From Chamaecyparis obtusa (taxonomy: Eukaryota; Streptophyta; Pinopsida; Cupressales; Cupressaceae), in the NCBI GenBank assembly GCA_027943335.1, contig BSBK01000871.1, positions 1,066,501 to 1,130,500 of the forward strand: a stretch of DNA of 64,000 nt, read 5' to 3'. The translations under genes and the position numbers were made by a program. The notes beneath the pieces are model-generated. The model did not search any database, had not been told where the DNA came from, and saw nothing but the letters and a program-made list of their open reading frames with translations. Positions 51,541 to 63,588 of this stretch are shown piece by piece (position 1 is the stretch's first letter; each line of letters starts with the position of its first letter).

Positions 51541-52311
51541 GTGAGTCATTTTCCTAGATTCTGCTCCAGGTATATTTTATTCAATTTTTTGCATTTTTGC
51601 ACTCTGGTGGATATCTTGGATGTTACAGGTCTTGGGATCTCTTCCCTTTTGGTGATTACTCTTCTTAAGCTGTTATTTTGTTTCACCAGCCTTCTATCTT
51701 ATTTGAGTAGTGTATACTTCACTTTTGTAGCATTATTTTATGCACATGCACTAAGATAAAGTGCCATTTTCTTGCATGCTTGGAATCTTGAACATGTTTG
51801 TGCTATTTGAACTTGCACTCCATTATAAAATGCCATGGGGGGGTTTGATGTTTGCCTTTGTTTTCCATCTACCTTTGTCAAGTGAGTGTTCCTTCCATGA
51901 CATTAGCCTCAGGGTATCTTTATTTGTGCTTGTGCTTTTTATGCACCTTCGATGTTCCTGGTTCTTCATGATGCAATTCTTATTGGCGCTCTTTTTAGTG
52001 TACCTGTCACCTCTCTCTTGTCAGCATTATGGGGGGTTCTATTGATCATTCTTCTACTTCCTTGGTTCGATAGTGTGAGCTATGTATTCAGTATTTGTTC
52101 CTATGTATTAGGTGGATGGAGTGGCTGGGTACCTATGCATTTTAGTGAGATGGATCATTTACCATATAGACACTCTTTCTTTCCTATTTTTAGAGGCACT
52201 CTTCCATCTTTAATTGATCAACTCTTCAGGCTTTGGTGTTTTATACCATTTGTGTCTTTGAGTTCAGTTGTTTGCCTTTGTTTGCCTCCTGATTTGAGTA
52301 GTGTCATTTGA
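51541..52311 (+). other. hydrophobic frames inside the non-autonomous element
   Basis: Three overlapping short frames (51541-51759, 51761-52045, 51952-52311) are rich in Leu, Phe, Val and Ser. The third contains LLIILLLPWFDSVSYVFS followed by ICSYV, which parallels the 7755-8117 minus frame. No known domain. Whether any is translated is unknown; the DNA of about 52018-52112 is the best-conserved part between the two elements. Confidence 0.35.
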
Positions 52312-52688
52312 GGGCACTCATATAGATTACAGTCTTCTCTATCTGATCATGCTCTATTTCAGTGGAGGATCTTCAGATCAACAGTTACTTCTTGACAGAG
52401 TTTGCATCTTCTTGCTTGGGTGATGTTCTACATGTTCATTCTTGTTCCTATTTTCTGGAACATTCCTAGTTTTGGAGGATTCTTTAGTCCTTCAGATTAG
52501 TCTTTGTCTCTTTTTGGAGTAGAGTTTTTCCCATGTGGTTTTCTCTATTTCTCCGCTTTATAGAGACTCTCCTTTGTACATGGGTACCTCATCAGGCCAT
52601 GTTGCCAGGACCCATTTTTATGCTTTCAGCACTATAGTTTCCTTTGCTTTCTTCTTGCATTATTTGTAGCTGTATTGTTGCTCATCTT

Positions 52689-52696
52689 AAGGGGGG
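52689..52696 (+). other. polypurine tract
   Basis: AAGGGGGG directly before the 3' LTR. Confidence 0.9.
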
Positions 52697-53081
52697 TGTT
52701 AGAGTAAAGTATTAATTATGTTGATTAATATTTACTCCCTTCTTAAGATGTCAACTCTTTTGCTTTAGTTTTTTATATTTAAACACACATGCACGAGTTG
52801 TTTTAAACTTATGCACTAGTTGTTTTAAATATAAACTTGCATGCATTAGTCATGTAATAGTTAAACTAATTATTACATGCACTAGAGTTTTCCTTTCAAG
52901 GCTTTTGATCTCCTTTATAAGGATGATCCATCGTACATTTAATTCATTTATTTGGGGATATTTTCTTCTTCATATTTTTGAGTCAAACCCTTGCCCTCTT
53001 CTTGTCTCTACTTCCTTGTAACAGGTTTTTGTATGTAGGTGATCTTCAAGTTTTGTGGATTTGTATTGCTCAAATCCTACA
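52697..53081 (+). repeat. 3' LTR of the non-autonomous element
   Basis: Partner of 50267-50648, followed by the AGTAT duplication. Confidence 0.95.
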
Positions 53082-53086
53082 AGTAT

Positions 53087-55195
53087 AATGCAAATGCTCT
53101 AAATGCTCTTAATTGCTCTTTGAATGCTCTTCAATTGCCTATAGTAACAATGCTTTGCAAATGAATTTCTAAGATATCAATTGCTCTCAAAATGCTTCAT
53201 ATTTATAGTAAATTCCCAAGGGTAGGGACTGGAGTGAATTAATCATGATTTACCTTAGGTTGAGTCAAATACTTTTCTTTGTTCATAAATGGGGGGACAA
53301 TTTAAAGGTTTGTCTCAAAGCTTTGGACAAAAGGACAAGATTGAGTGGATGAGATTGAAACTTTAAAATGAGTGATTGAGATTCATCCTTTTTGAGTGAT
53401 TTGTATCTTTTTGTCCTCAATTTTCATTGGTTGCTCAACTTTGTTGAAAGATATTAGGAATTATTAAATTCAATTAATTAATTAAATTTAGCCATGTAAG
53501 GGTAATAGGTTCATTTTGATTTTTGATTTAAACAACTATACAACTAATTAATTAAAATCAATTATGTAGTACTTTTCATCCCTTTAAGCTTTGATTTAAT
53601 TATTTAACCTCATTATTTGATTTTTTCTTTGCTCTAATTGATTTTGTCCAAATTTAATTAATTATGTCCATTTTAATTGATTTGATCCCTTTTTGATTGA
53701 ATTAGTGCATTTTGATAATTTTAAGCCATTTTATTGATTTTTGCAATTTAAAAGCACTTTGTCCATTTTTGCGTGTCTACAAATGCCCCTCTTTGAATTG
53801 ATGTGCGAAGAACATTGATTCAAAGATTCATTTGAGTCCCGATTGCTGATTCATTGATTTGCTGATTTACCACTGATATGAGATTGATATGATTGCTGCC
53901 TCTGATATGATATTGATTGCTAGGTCCTGATATGATATGATAAACTGATCTGATATCCTTTTGATATGCCACTGATAATGATTCCAAAATTTTGATGCCC
54001 CACTGATTCCAATGATGTTTGATTTGATACTCTGATGCCCCCTCAAAAATGAAACATATTGATTGCTTGATTTGAAAAATTTGATGATGTTGATTTAATA
54101 TGTTTTCATTTCTGAAAACATTGATGGTGTGCCATGATTCAAGAATGTGCTCCGGTTGATTTGATTTGTCAATGTATAGGTCTAAGCCAATCTTTCACCT
54201 CCAAAATTAGATCAAAATAGCTTAAATAGGTTGAAAAACCTTGATTTACTATTCATTTTCACTTTTGTCTTTGGTGATTTTGCTCTAGTCCTGCGGTGAA
54301 TTTCGAGATGGTTGTCCCTATTCAAGAGCATTGATTCGAGAGGTGTCAGCGATATGCGAGGCCACCTAACTATGGACCTCTAGTGAGTTATTTCAAACTC
54401 CATCTTTGCATTTATTGCTCATTTATTAGCATTTATTACAATTTAACATTTCATCGTTGCCTTGAATATGCAAAATTACGCCTAGGAAAATTTTGTTGTC
54501 GCCTAGACCTTTTTACTGTTGCATCCACGCTTCTCTCTCACACATCTGTGTAGTATAATGTCACCTAAGAAACCTTCATTCTCACCTGAGAATAGGATAT
54601 TCATGCGTAGAACTAGGGCAAAATTGCCAATTTTCATATATTGTACCGCGTAGGAAACCCTAGAAATTTATTGTCACCTAGGCCATATTTTGTTATCGCC
54701 TAGCATGATTCAATGTCACTTAGCATGAGAAATATCACGTAACACCCACAAAGTGTCGCATCACAAATTTTTGATATCGTTTAAGAAAAATGTCACTTGG
54801 TATGATTAAAATCACGCTTGTAGACTTTTGAAAAAATTTCTACAATTGTACTTGATTATGTCTGATGAAAAATTTGATGACTTCTGATGCTCGATTCAAA
54901 TGATTAGATTAAGTCTGTTGCATTCAAAAATAATAATGGATTAATGATATCAGGAGAGTGTTAACAATGAATGTGATTTGTCAATCCAATTAGGATAGGA
55001 TATTGATAGGATAAATCAATTAGTGTGAAAACCGATATGATTTGATACTGCTACTTCATTCTTAGGACACAGAGACATGAACAAATGATACTTGGTGTGA
55101 TTGCTTGATATTTTTGATAGAATTGATTGACATGAGATAATTCCTTGATATGATATACTGATATGATTCCTTTGCTTTGCTAACAAGAAAACAAA
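53087..55195. other. TGAT-rich low-complexity DNA with a motif array
   Basis: 53820-54180 and 55080-55170 are dominated by GATTGAT, TGATATGAT and CTGATATG phrases. 54479-54820 holds an array of degenerate TGTCRCCTAG motifs (listed separately). No gene. Confidence 0.5.
54479..54820. repeat. array of degenerate TRTCRCCTAG motifs
   Basis: About a dozen variants occur at 15-40 bp spacing: GTCGCCTAGACC, GTCACCTAAGAA, CTCACCTGAGAA, CCGCGTAGGAAA, GTCACCTAGGCC, ATCGCCTAGCAT, GTCACTTAGCAT, ATCACGTAACAC, GTCGCATCAC, ATCGTTTAAG, GTCACTTGGTAT. The spacers are AT-rich and unrelated. Confidence 0.6.
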
Positions 55196-55199
55196 CCTA

Positions 55200-56920
55200 C
55201 TTTGTACATCCGGACAGTTGCTTCTTGGGTCATTGATTTGGGTCAGGCACTTATAGATGCTGAGTTTCGTGTGATCGAGTTATGCGAATTGAGTTTCATT
55301 CTTGACCTTCCCTGGTTCTAGTTGAACCATGGTTTGTTGACTGCAGTGGTGGAGTGATGGCACTTTGACCATAATACATTCCATTTTCCATTTGGAGAGA
55401 TGACTATCACGTCTAAGGACGTGTATAGATTGTTACGTATCCCATGCAGAGGAGAGGTAGTTTATTATGATTGTATATATGATTCCACTATCTGCTGACG
55501 AGTGTTCAGGGACAACTCTATTGATGATGACACTATCACCTAGCCTTAGTTTGCTTCATTTCCTACATTACCAGTGGTACTTGGTGCATTGATCGATGGT
55601 TTGCTTCTTCTCGACCGGTAAGGTCATGGTTTTTCTGTCAGATGGGGTAGGATTTTGGAGGATTTTATCACTCATCCTTGACACTTTGACTGGGGTTAAT
55701 GCATTCTTGCATAGCTCTATCATGATTTGCATGAGGTAGTCTATAGAGAGAGTGCATCCTTGTCGGCTAGTGCAGTTATTCTTCAGTTGTGGATATGTGA
55801 GCATCTTCCCATTACTAGGCCTATTTCTAACAGGGTTCAGCCTCGTGGTTTTCCCTATGATTTTCTATATACTGGTATGGTTGTTCAGCACCATCTGGGT
55901 CATCTTGATTACTGGCAATGATAGGTTGATGATCTCAATCAGGTTCTATGGAGACCATATAGGGGTTGTGAGTACTGGAGAGAGGATGATGATGAGTTAC
56001 CTTACATGTTTTCCCCTCACTGGATGATTGGTCATACTACTACTACTATTGAGCGCTTTTGCTTTCGCAGGGTTTCTAGATAGTATGGTCAGATACAAGA
56101 TATGCCTCAGGGTGCAACACTATATGCTTGGGTACATGCAGAGAGATCTATGTGGGGTCCTCTCATTGATTATTAGTTTTCATTGGATCAGATTGCTGGT
56201 ATGGCTTACTGCAGGTGGGAGATGCTTCCTGGTATGGATGATGCTGGTATGTCTCATGAGTATGCAGATTGGTGGGCTCATAATAGGTTTACTCATTTCA
56301 CTGATATAACAGAGCCTATCTCAGGTTGGGGTGATGGTGGTAGTGGTGATGGAGGTGGTGGTGGTAGATGACAGAGATGGCAAGGACAAAGAGATCCTCT
56401 GGTTGGTGGTCGAGTATGGGTGAGAGGTGGTCATACTAGGGATAGAGATTGAGCTAGAGGACATGATGATGCATTTGATGTACATCCTAGAGCAGCAAAT
56501 AGACAAAATAGGGCTCACAGACAATAGAGACAGAAGAGACAGGTTCATGTTGTTGCTGCTAGGAAAATTCCAGGTGGATTAGATCCTTTGGTTCAGTTGT
56601 AGAGAGTTGCCTTGGCTCAACAAGATGATGTTCCCACACAAGAGGATCAGGTTCTGACATAATAGGTGCCTACACAGGTTCCTTCACAGGATCAAAGATA
56701 GAGTTCACAGGATGCTCCTACTATTGGTACTTTATCACGAGATGTGCAGGCTATGAGGACATATATGTCCACTATTTTTGGGTGTTTAGATGAGGTTGCT
56801 ACCTTGATGCATTAGTTTATGTCTGCTATGGTTCAAACATAGAGCGGAGCGAGCACTTCTCAGGATCCTCCTCCACAGGATGGTAGAGGTCCAGATGGAT
56901 CTGGTCCTACAGGATCTTGA
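55200..56920 (+). pseudogene. plant mobile domain (PMD/MAIN-like) pseudogene
   Basis: One + frame runs the whole length, broken by roughly 20 stops. Recognisable parts: ASWVIDLGQALIDAEFRVIE, then LNHGLLTAVVE, WHFDHNTFHFPFGEMTIT with KDVYRLLRIP (the core PMD signature, about 55340-55435), ILQLWICEHLPI (55770), WRPYRGCEYWREDDDELPYM (55950-56010), WMIGHTTTTIERF, then a Gly-rich tail (WGDGGSGDGGGGGR, 56327-56368). PMD proteins occur as host genes involved in meristem maintenance and silencing, and as passengers of Mutator and gypsy elements. This copy is antisense to the gypsy pol to its right and may be part of that element, which the sequence cannot prove. Confidence 0.75.
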
Positions 56921-58870
56921 TTGATTGATGACAGATTCACTCATTGTTGATGTCCTTGTAGCACATGTCATGTTATTTGATTGATCAGAACATTTGATGT
57001 ATCATTTTGTTTGACATTGTATCTGGATATACCGATTTGATGGATCATTGATGAACACTTTTTTTTGATGATATATGATGATATACTCCTTAGTTCTCCT
57101 TGATGAGTTGTTTATGAGATTTCTTTTATGCAAATATATGATGTTTTATGCATTTAATTTGAGTTATGCTATGGATGTAGTTATCTTATCTTATGATATA
57201 AATAAATGAATGCAATGATGTATGGATTTATGACATGTTTTTCTCTATTTCTCATTGTATGGATGCAAAATGTTTTATGGAAATGCATATGTAAATGCCC
57301 CTATGTTTTTGGATTTTTCAATGTATGCAATACTATCCTTAACTACATGTATGCAAATGATGTATGATTCTTTTTCTCTTTTATGGTATATGGATAATGA
57401 TTAATGATTAATGTGATGCATGAATGCAAAAGATAATCTCATTTTCTTTGTTTTGATTTATCAAGAGTAAGACGTTTGATTGAACCCCTCATTTCTTTAA
57501 TGTTTTGACTAACCAAGATTATTAATGTACCCCATTGTCCTTGGAAAATTAACCACAAACAAATGCAATTAATTCTAACATGATAATGCAATTAATCTAA
57601 CATGATAATGCAATGCAATGCAGCCTAAGTATCACCAGCTTTTAGCAAAGAAATGCCATGGAGATAAATTTTCATCATTGAGCATTTTGGGACTGGAAAG
57701 AAAGTACAATCATCACTGACCACATCATGATGATATGAATACCATTTTTAATCAGTTTTTGGTAACCTCTTTTTGAACCGAGTACAACCCTCACTAGTTG
57801 GATGACCAAACTATGGGAGTCTGAATACCGGTGTCAACGGATTCAATGTTGCAAGTAGATTTTTGGTATTGAGATATGGAAGATCTAAATAGCCAAGGGA
57901 TCTATTTGCACAAAGAAGCAAAGGTCAATCCTTCCTCTTATGGGATAGTCCTCGATGGTTCTTTGATGACCATGTCATTAGAAAAACTCTCATAAGTTGA
58001 TGAATCTTCCTCAAAACAATCACTCAAAGGCTAGAAAATATCATGTCTCTATCATGGCTAATCTAGTTGAAACATCATCGATTATCTCAAAAGATGTGAT
58101 AAAAGTCAATTTCGTAAAGATTATCAAAAGAAAGCTTCAAGTGATTTGCAATGTTTCATGATTTTCAAAAAGTATTTCCAAGCATTCTAATCTTTAAGGC
58201 ATTTTGTCAATTTTTAATCTAGAATAATAAAGTCAATGAAGGCTCAAGGATCTTGTTGTAGGATCAAATACTTGGGTTTGAACAATGATATCCATCAAAG
58301 GTTCAATAAACTTTCCACTCTTCTGAAACTCTGATAAATCTCTCTCTGACGTGACTGATTGTAGCACTTATTTAATCCATTTGGTACCAAATTTCCAATC
58401 CTTTCCTACCCCCAAGTGATAAATGTGATCATTCAAACTTAGGGCTGATAGGCAATGCAACAATGTGACTGAAAGGCTTTATTATGACTATGTACAAATG
58501 ATGGATGCAATGACAGTTTTACAAATGGGATGGTGGAATGCAATATGGACATATGTGACTAGGAAAAGTAGATTTAAGGGAACAAAAGGTGCTTGTTTAC
58601 CAAGTTTTCACCTTCTGGGTCTTTTTCTCTTTTTTTGCTACCAAGGCACCTATTGCTAGGTTTTCACCAAGGCACTTTTTCTTTTTTTTTTTTGTATTTT
58701 TTTTTTCAATTTTTTTTTCTTTCAAGATCTCTTTGACTATGTACAATAAATATGATGCTCCTCATCTGATACTCTTTATACTCTTTCGGCTACCTTATGT
58801 GTAGAACCTTTTGAGATGAATGCCGTTGATAGGCTCTTGGAGTTCCTCTCCTTCACAATCTGATAACTTA
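56921..58870. other. AT-rich DNA, possibly 3' part of the right-hand gypsy element
   Basis: No coding sequence. TGATATGATGAT-type low complexity at 56940-57430. A long T-rich tract at about 58676-58732 (A-rich on the minus strand). The missing 3' LTR of the gypsy element to the right may lie here, but its partner is outside the window. Confidence 0.4.
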
Positions 58871-58879
58871 TAGGTTCCC

Positions 58880-60102
58880 ATTCCAAATGAAGACACAATA
58901 ATAAACAAACCAAGCCAATTAGCCTCCCATTTTCCTTTCTTTTCTCTGTCAGCTTGATTCTTTTAACACTAAGTCTCCTACCCGAAAGACTCTTGGTTTG
59001 ATATGCTTATTGTAATTTCTTGAGATTCTATTTTGATACACTTTCAGGTGCTCATAAGCTTGTTTTTGGTGTTCTTCTAGCAGCTCCAATTGTTGAAGTC
59101 TAGTGACTCAATAGTCTTCATCTATGATCAACCCTTGTAATGACACTCATAAAGATGGGATTTCAACCTCTAATGGTAGAACTTCTTTGACTCCATAGAC
59201 TAATGAAAATGGCATGGCTCCCGTAGGTGTCTGAATGCTAGTTCTATAAGCCCATAATGCTGGATTAATGTGCACATGCCAATCTCTTCCTGATTTATTG
59301 ACCGATCTCTTCAAGATTTTCAAGATGTTCTTGTTTAGGGCTTTGGCCTGTCCATTCCCTTGAGGATAATAGATGGATGAAGAATGGTGAGTGATATGAA
59401 ATGTAGCACAAAGTTCATCCACATCCTTGTTTTTGAATTTCTTTCCATTATCTATTATTATGGCATGAGGAATACCATATCTGTAAATGATGTGGTTCAA
59501 GATGAACATGGAAATCTGCTTAGCCGTGGCCGTGATCAAAGGAACTGCTTCAACCCATTTAGTGAAATACTCCGTTGCGGTTATGATGTATTTGTGACCA
59601 TTTGAAGAAGGTGGGTATATGACGCCGATCAAGTCAAATCCCCATTGATAGAATGGCCATGGTGTAAAAAATGGGTGCAATTATTATGCTGGTACATGTG
59701 TCATGTCGCCATGATATTGACATTTGCTGCATATCCTAACAAAGTTGCAAGCATCCTTTTCTAAGGACTTCTAGAAATACCCTAAGTGAAGGATCTTCTT
59801 ATCTAGGTTTAAACCACTTGAGTGTGACCTGCAAATGCCTTTGTGAACCTCATGTAAAGCTAACTTAGACTCTTCTTCCCCTAGACATCTAAGTAATATC
59901 CCATCAAGACCCTTATGATACAATGTTTTTGACAGGATTATGTAACGGGATGACTGACATATAAAGTTTCATTTTTGGGCTTAGGTTTGGTCTAAAGGTA
60001 GCACTTGGTCTTTGAGATATGTGTATATAGGGCCATACCAAGGGGAGTCATGTCCATGAATTAGGGAAACAATTTGGGTTTTGGGAAGGTCGAATTCCGA
60101 TT
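58880..60102 (-). pseudogene. integrase of the right-hand Tat-like gypsy element
   Basis: The minus frame begins with the linker after RNase H (DSPWYGPIYTYLKDQ, near 60020). It then has a zinc finger (HEVHKGICRSHSSG...CSKCQ, about 59860-59720) and the core with WGFDLIGVIYPPSSNGHKY, IIIDNGKKFKNKD and YYPQGNGQAKALNKNILK. The catalytic Glu expected in GQA-E is Lys here (AAA). The C-terminal RVFRVGDLVLKRIKLTEK lies at about 58960-59000. Several stops interrupt it, and its frame is shifted by one relative to RNase H upstream. It is the best in-window match to the fossil at 4430-6160. Confidence 0.9.
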
Positions 60103-61143
60103 TCACCAACTCTTCCACCAAGAACTCGTACTTCTCATTTTGATCCATTTTTTGAACAAGGAAGTCAAGGTGGCCATTGCATCAGCTGCTCTATTTTTCT
60201 CTCTCAAAATCTTCTCAAAAGTGATCAAGGCAAAGTATTTCTTCCATCCATCAAGCATGGTCTTATATGGCATTAATTTTTCATCTTTAGTGTTATATTC
60301 ATTGTTGACTTGATTGATGATAAGTTGAGAATCCCCATATACTTGTAGCTTGGTGATGTTCCATTCTAGGGCCATTTTGATGCCTATGACTAGAGCTTCA
60401 TATTTTGCTATATTGTTTGTACATGGAAATAAGAGCTTGTAGGACTTAGGAATGGTGTACCCTTGAGGAGTGGCCAATAATATGCCGGCCCCAGAACCTC
60501 CTTGTGTATACGAGCCATCAAAGTATAACTTCCATGTTTTTGCTTCTATGTTGACAATGGCAGAATCTAGAAATTCCACTTGAATAGTTTGTGTAGAAGT
60601 CATTGGGTTTTCAGCTAAGTGATCTGCTATCACTTGTCCTTTTATTGCTTTTCTGTCGACATACTCAATGTCAAATTCACTCAATATCATGACCCATTTG
60701 GCTATCCTACCTGTTAAGGTGGTTTTACTTAGCAAATAATTTAGAGGATCAATTTTGGCAATGACTTTTACCTTGTGCATCAACATATAATGTCTCAATT
60801 TTTGAGATGCAAACACAACGGCTAGACAAGCCCTTTCCATGAATGTGTAGTTAAGTTCATATTTGATCAATGTCCTACTCAAATAGTAGATAGCTCTTTC
60901 CTTTCCTTGTTCATCCTCTTGCGCCAAAAGCACTCCTAGAGATCTTTCGGTAGTGGATATGTAGAGTAGCAATGGTTTTCCCTTGATTGGTGGCATTAGG
61001 ATAGGTGGATTTATTAGATAAGTCTTCAATAATGTGAAGGCTTGATCACATTCTTCATCCCACTGGAACATAGTGTCTTTGTGTAGTAACCTTGTAAATG
61101 AATGACATTTTTTGGCCAATTGAGAAATGAACCTTCTTATGGA
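60103..61143 (-). pseudogene. gypsy RNase H followed by extra RNase H
   Basis: A 338-codon open stretch. It starts with the RT connection (WDEECDQAFTLLKTYLINPP), then the gypsy RNase H (PLLLYISTTERSLGVLLAQE), whose first catalytic Asp is already absent. Then comes the additional archaeal-like RNase H at about 195-320: KLYFDGSYTQGGSG (Asp201), TNNIAKYEAL (Lys239 where Glu is expected), VYGDSQLI (Asp263), NRAADAMATL (Asp313). This is the usual Tat order, RT then RNase H then extra RNase H. A frameshift at LFKKWIK ends it. Confidence 0.92.
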
Positions 61144-61704
61144 TTATATTTTGCCTTGGAGAGATCTCATTTGGCTTATTTTATTTGGTATCTCCATATC
61201 CATTATTGCTTGTACTTTTTCTGGATCCACTTCAATTCCTTTGGCTGAAACTATAGAGCCTAACAATTTATCAGATTGGACACCAAAGGCACATTTCTTT
61301 GGGTTTAGTCTCACCTTGAATTGTTCCAACCGAATGAATATCTTTTTCAAAATTTGTAGGTGTTCCTCTCTTTTGTGGGACTTGGCAAATATGTCATCCA
61401 CATAATCCTCTAAAAAGGTGTGCATCATGTCATGGAAGATAGTTGTCATTGCCCTTTGATATGTGGCTTTGACATTTTTAAGACTGAAGGGCATGATATT
61501 CCAACAAAAAGTACCCCAGGGACATGTAAAGGCTGTCTTCTCTTGATCTTTGAGTGCAATTTTGATTTGATTATATCCGCTAAAACCATCCATTAATGAG
61601 TACATGGAGTGACCTGCTATCAAGTCAACTATTGCATCAATGCTTGAAAGTGGGAAATCATCCTTCGGACATGAAAGATTCAAATCTTGAAAATCCATGC
61701 ATAC
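61144..61704 (-). pseudogene. reverse transcriptase of the right-hand gypsy element
   Basis: MDFQDLNLSCPKDDFPL, SLMDGFSGYNQIKI, CPWGTFCWNIMPFSL, DYVDDIFAKS and NPKKCAFGVQSDKLLGSI mark RT motifs A to E. Stops at 61702-61704 (TGA, just before CMDFQDLN) and 61144-61146 (TAA) interrupt the otherwise continuous frame. Confidence 0.93.
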
Positions 61705-62994
61705 TCAAATGGATTTGTCATGTTTTGTGACTGGTACAATGTTAGATATCCATTTGGCATAGGCAATTGCCCTTATGAATCCCACCTTCAACAATTTTTC
61801 CAACTCCACCTTGACTAAGAGAGCTATATGTGGGGGCATTTTTCTCAACTTTTGCTTGACAGGCTTAACCCCTGGTCTAACATTCAAATGATGCATTATG
61901 AATTTGGGATCCAATCCACACATGTTGGCATATGACCATGCAAATTTCACTTGTTGTTCTTGGAAAAACTTGATGAAATCCTCTCTTTTTAGAGGTGTAA
62001 GTGATGCTACCAAGTGTATAAATTTTGGATCCAATTTTGTCCCAATGTTGACCTTTTCTGTCAGCTCTATGAGGATAGGAAACCTTTCTTCCTCATGCTT
62101 TGGTAGGGTATCCAATCTCTCTTCTTTTGGTGCCATAGTTGGGTTTTCACCATAAGAAACATCTTTTATCTTTACTTTTTTTGGTTCTAATGCTGCCAGA
62201 TAGTGGTTTTCAACACTAGAACTTTTCATTTTTTTATTTTTTTTCATTTTTTTGCTTTGACTAAGAGATTGGACCCCCACTGTTCTCATCATGTTTGGTT
62301 CAAATTCATTGGTGAAGGAGGGTTCAACCACATTAAGGTATTGATTCAATGCTTGGTCACTTGGAAAGTAAAGCAAGTCACTTGGCTCGGTTTGGTCCCA
62401 ATCAATAAGATGAGGATTTATCAATGATAAGGTTTCATTAGGTAAGTTTTCATCAATTGGGTTTATGGACATGACTTTGTTTGAGGGTTCGTACATTGTA
62501 TCATTTAGATCTATGACGTGAGCTTCCTCGAGATGGTCCATGGAAGAAGAATCAAAATCGCCTTCACTTGAGTCCTCGTCAACTTCTACGGGAAATAGCG
62601 TGGGAAAAACCATGAGTAGATTAAAACTAACGTTTGAATCTCCCTCCTCTGAAGGAATCCAAAATGTATCTATCCATGGAGGATTAGTAGGTGCTTCTCC
62701 TATGCTAAGACCTTGTATATTAGGCTCTTCATTGTGTTGAGTTTCTTGCCTTGGGATCTTTGCATAAGTATGTATTGTGACTACTTCTTTATCCTGGCAT
62801 GATTCATCAGATACAGTATCCCACTCATAATCCTAGGAGTCATCACTATCTACATTAGATTCCAACATGTTGACTTGAGGATATGAGTCTTGCATTGGGC
62901 TGGAGCTTTCGCCTTTGTATTGGTAGCCTACTTTAGATCTCTCTTCTTTTGCCCTCCAAGTAGGTTCAATGGGTTCTAATAAACCTCTATTCCT
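61705..62994 (-). pseudogene. protease-RT linker and RT N-terminus
   Basis: An open stretch of 302 codons (61705-62613) has an acidic linker (VEVDEDSSEGDFDSSSMDH), then KFAWSYANMCGLDPKFIMHH, NVRPGVKPVKQKLRKMPPH and WISNIVPVTKHDKS, the RT thumb-side N-terminus. The same frame extends to 62995 through a less conserved, Ser/Glu-rich region with stops. Confidence 0.88.
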
Positions 62995-63588
62995 TCATCC
63001 TAAGGGCCCTCTTCCCTTGTATCCCATTTTTTGCATTATCTCAAACCCTTTCCCATATTGCTCGATTTGTATGTTGATATGCTGGATTCTTTCTATGGGA
63101 GTGCTTGAGGTATCCTCTTCATCATGATAAAGCCATTGAAGGACTTCATCTTCCTCCTTGTCGAATGCTACTTTGTCACTTTCTCTTATGAAGTAAGAGT
63201 TATACTTATGAGGTAAGTGTTCTTTTGATGGTTTGCCATGCGATCTTGGGGATGTGGGCAAGTCAAATAAGGAAACAGAGTATTCCCCTACTCCTTTGGA
63301 ATTGATTTTACAATATTTATCAAATGCATCCATCATCTCACTCATTTTTTTGTAGTTATCCTTTTTAGCTTCATTCTTTTCTTCTTGGGTGGGTTTATAA
63401 AGTACTATCTCTGATTTAGGTGCTTGGTCTGAACCTTCATTTGGAATTGGACCCTCGCAGCTCACTTTTTCCTTTCCCTTAGTTGATGTCGATGAGCTAG
63501 CTTGAGGAGGGTTTGAAGTAGCACTTAATGTTATCATGGGATCATCCATTTTGGTATCTTCAATGGTGGCTCTTTGGATGATTCCTTC
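62995..63588 (-). pseudogene. G-patch-containing linker of the gypsy polyprotein
   Basis: Ends with FEIMQKMGYKGRGPLG, a G-patch-like motif that Tat-type polyproteins often carry between protease and RT. Upstream parts are low complexity (SSSTSTKGKEKVS) and charged. Confidence 0.8.

Larger units (their letters stand above)
50262..53086 (+). mobile_element. young LTR retrotransposon without gag/pol
   Basis: LTRs 50267-50648 (382 bp) and 52697-53081 (385 bp) differ by about 14 substitutions and one 3-bp indel (hand count). AGTAT flanks both ends (50262-50266 and 53082-53086). An exact tRNA-Met-type PBS follows the first LTR and AAGGGGGG precedes the second, so all signals for reverse transcription are present. 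The 2.05-kb interior has no gag, protease, RT, RNase H or integrase motif. Its 5' leader aligns with that of the copia element at 21 kb, and its middle aligns with the interior of the 6.2-9.9 kb element. It is best read as a non-autonomous derivative of a copia family. Confidence 0.93.

Noticed and set aside
54479..54820. Reading the CCTAG motif cluster as a telomere-like array
   Set aside because: The motif does not match the plant telomere unit TTTAGGG, and its spacing is irregular.
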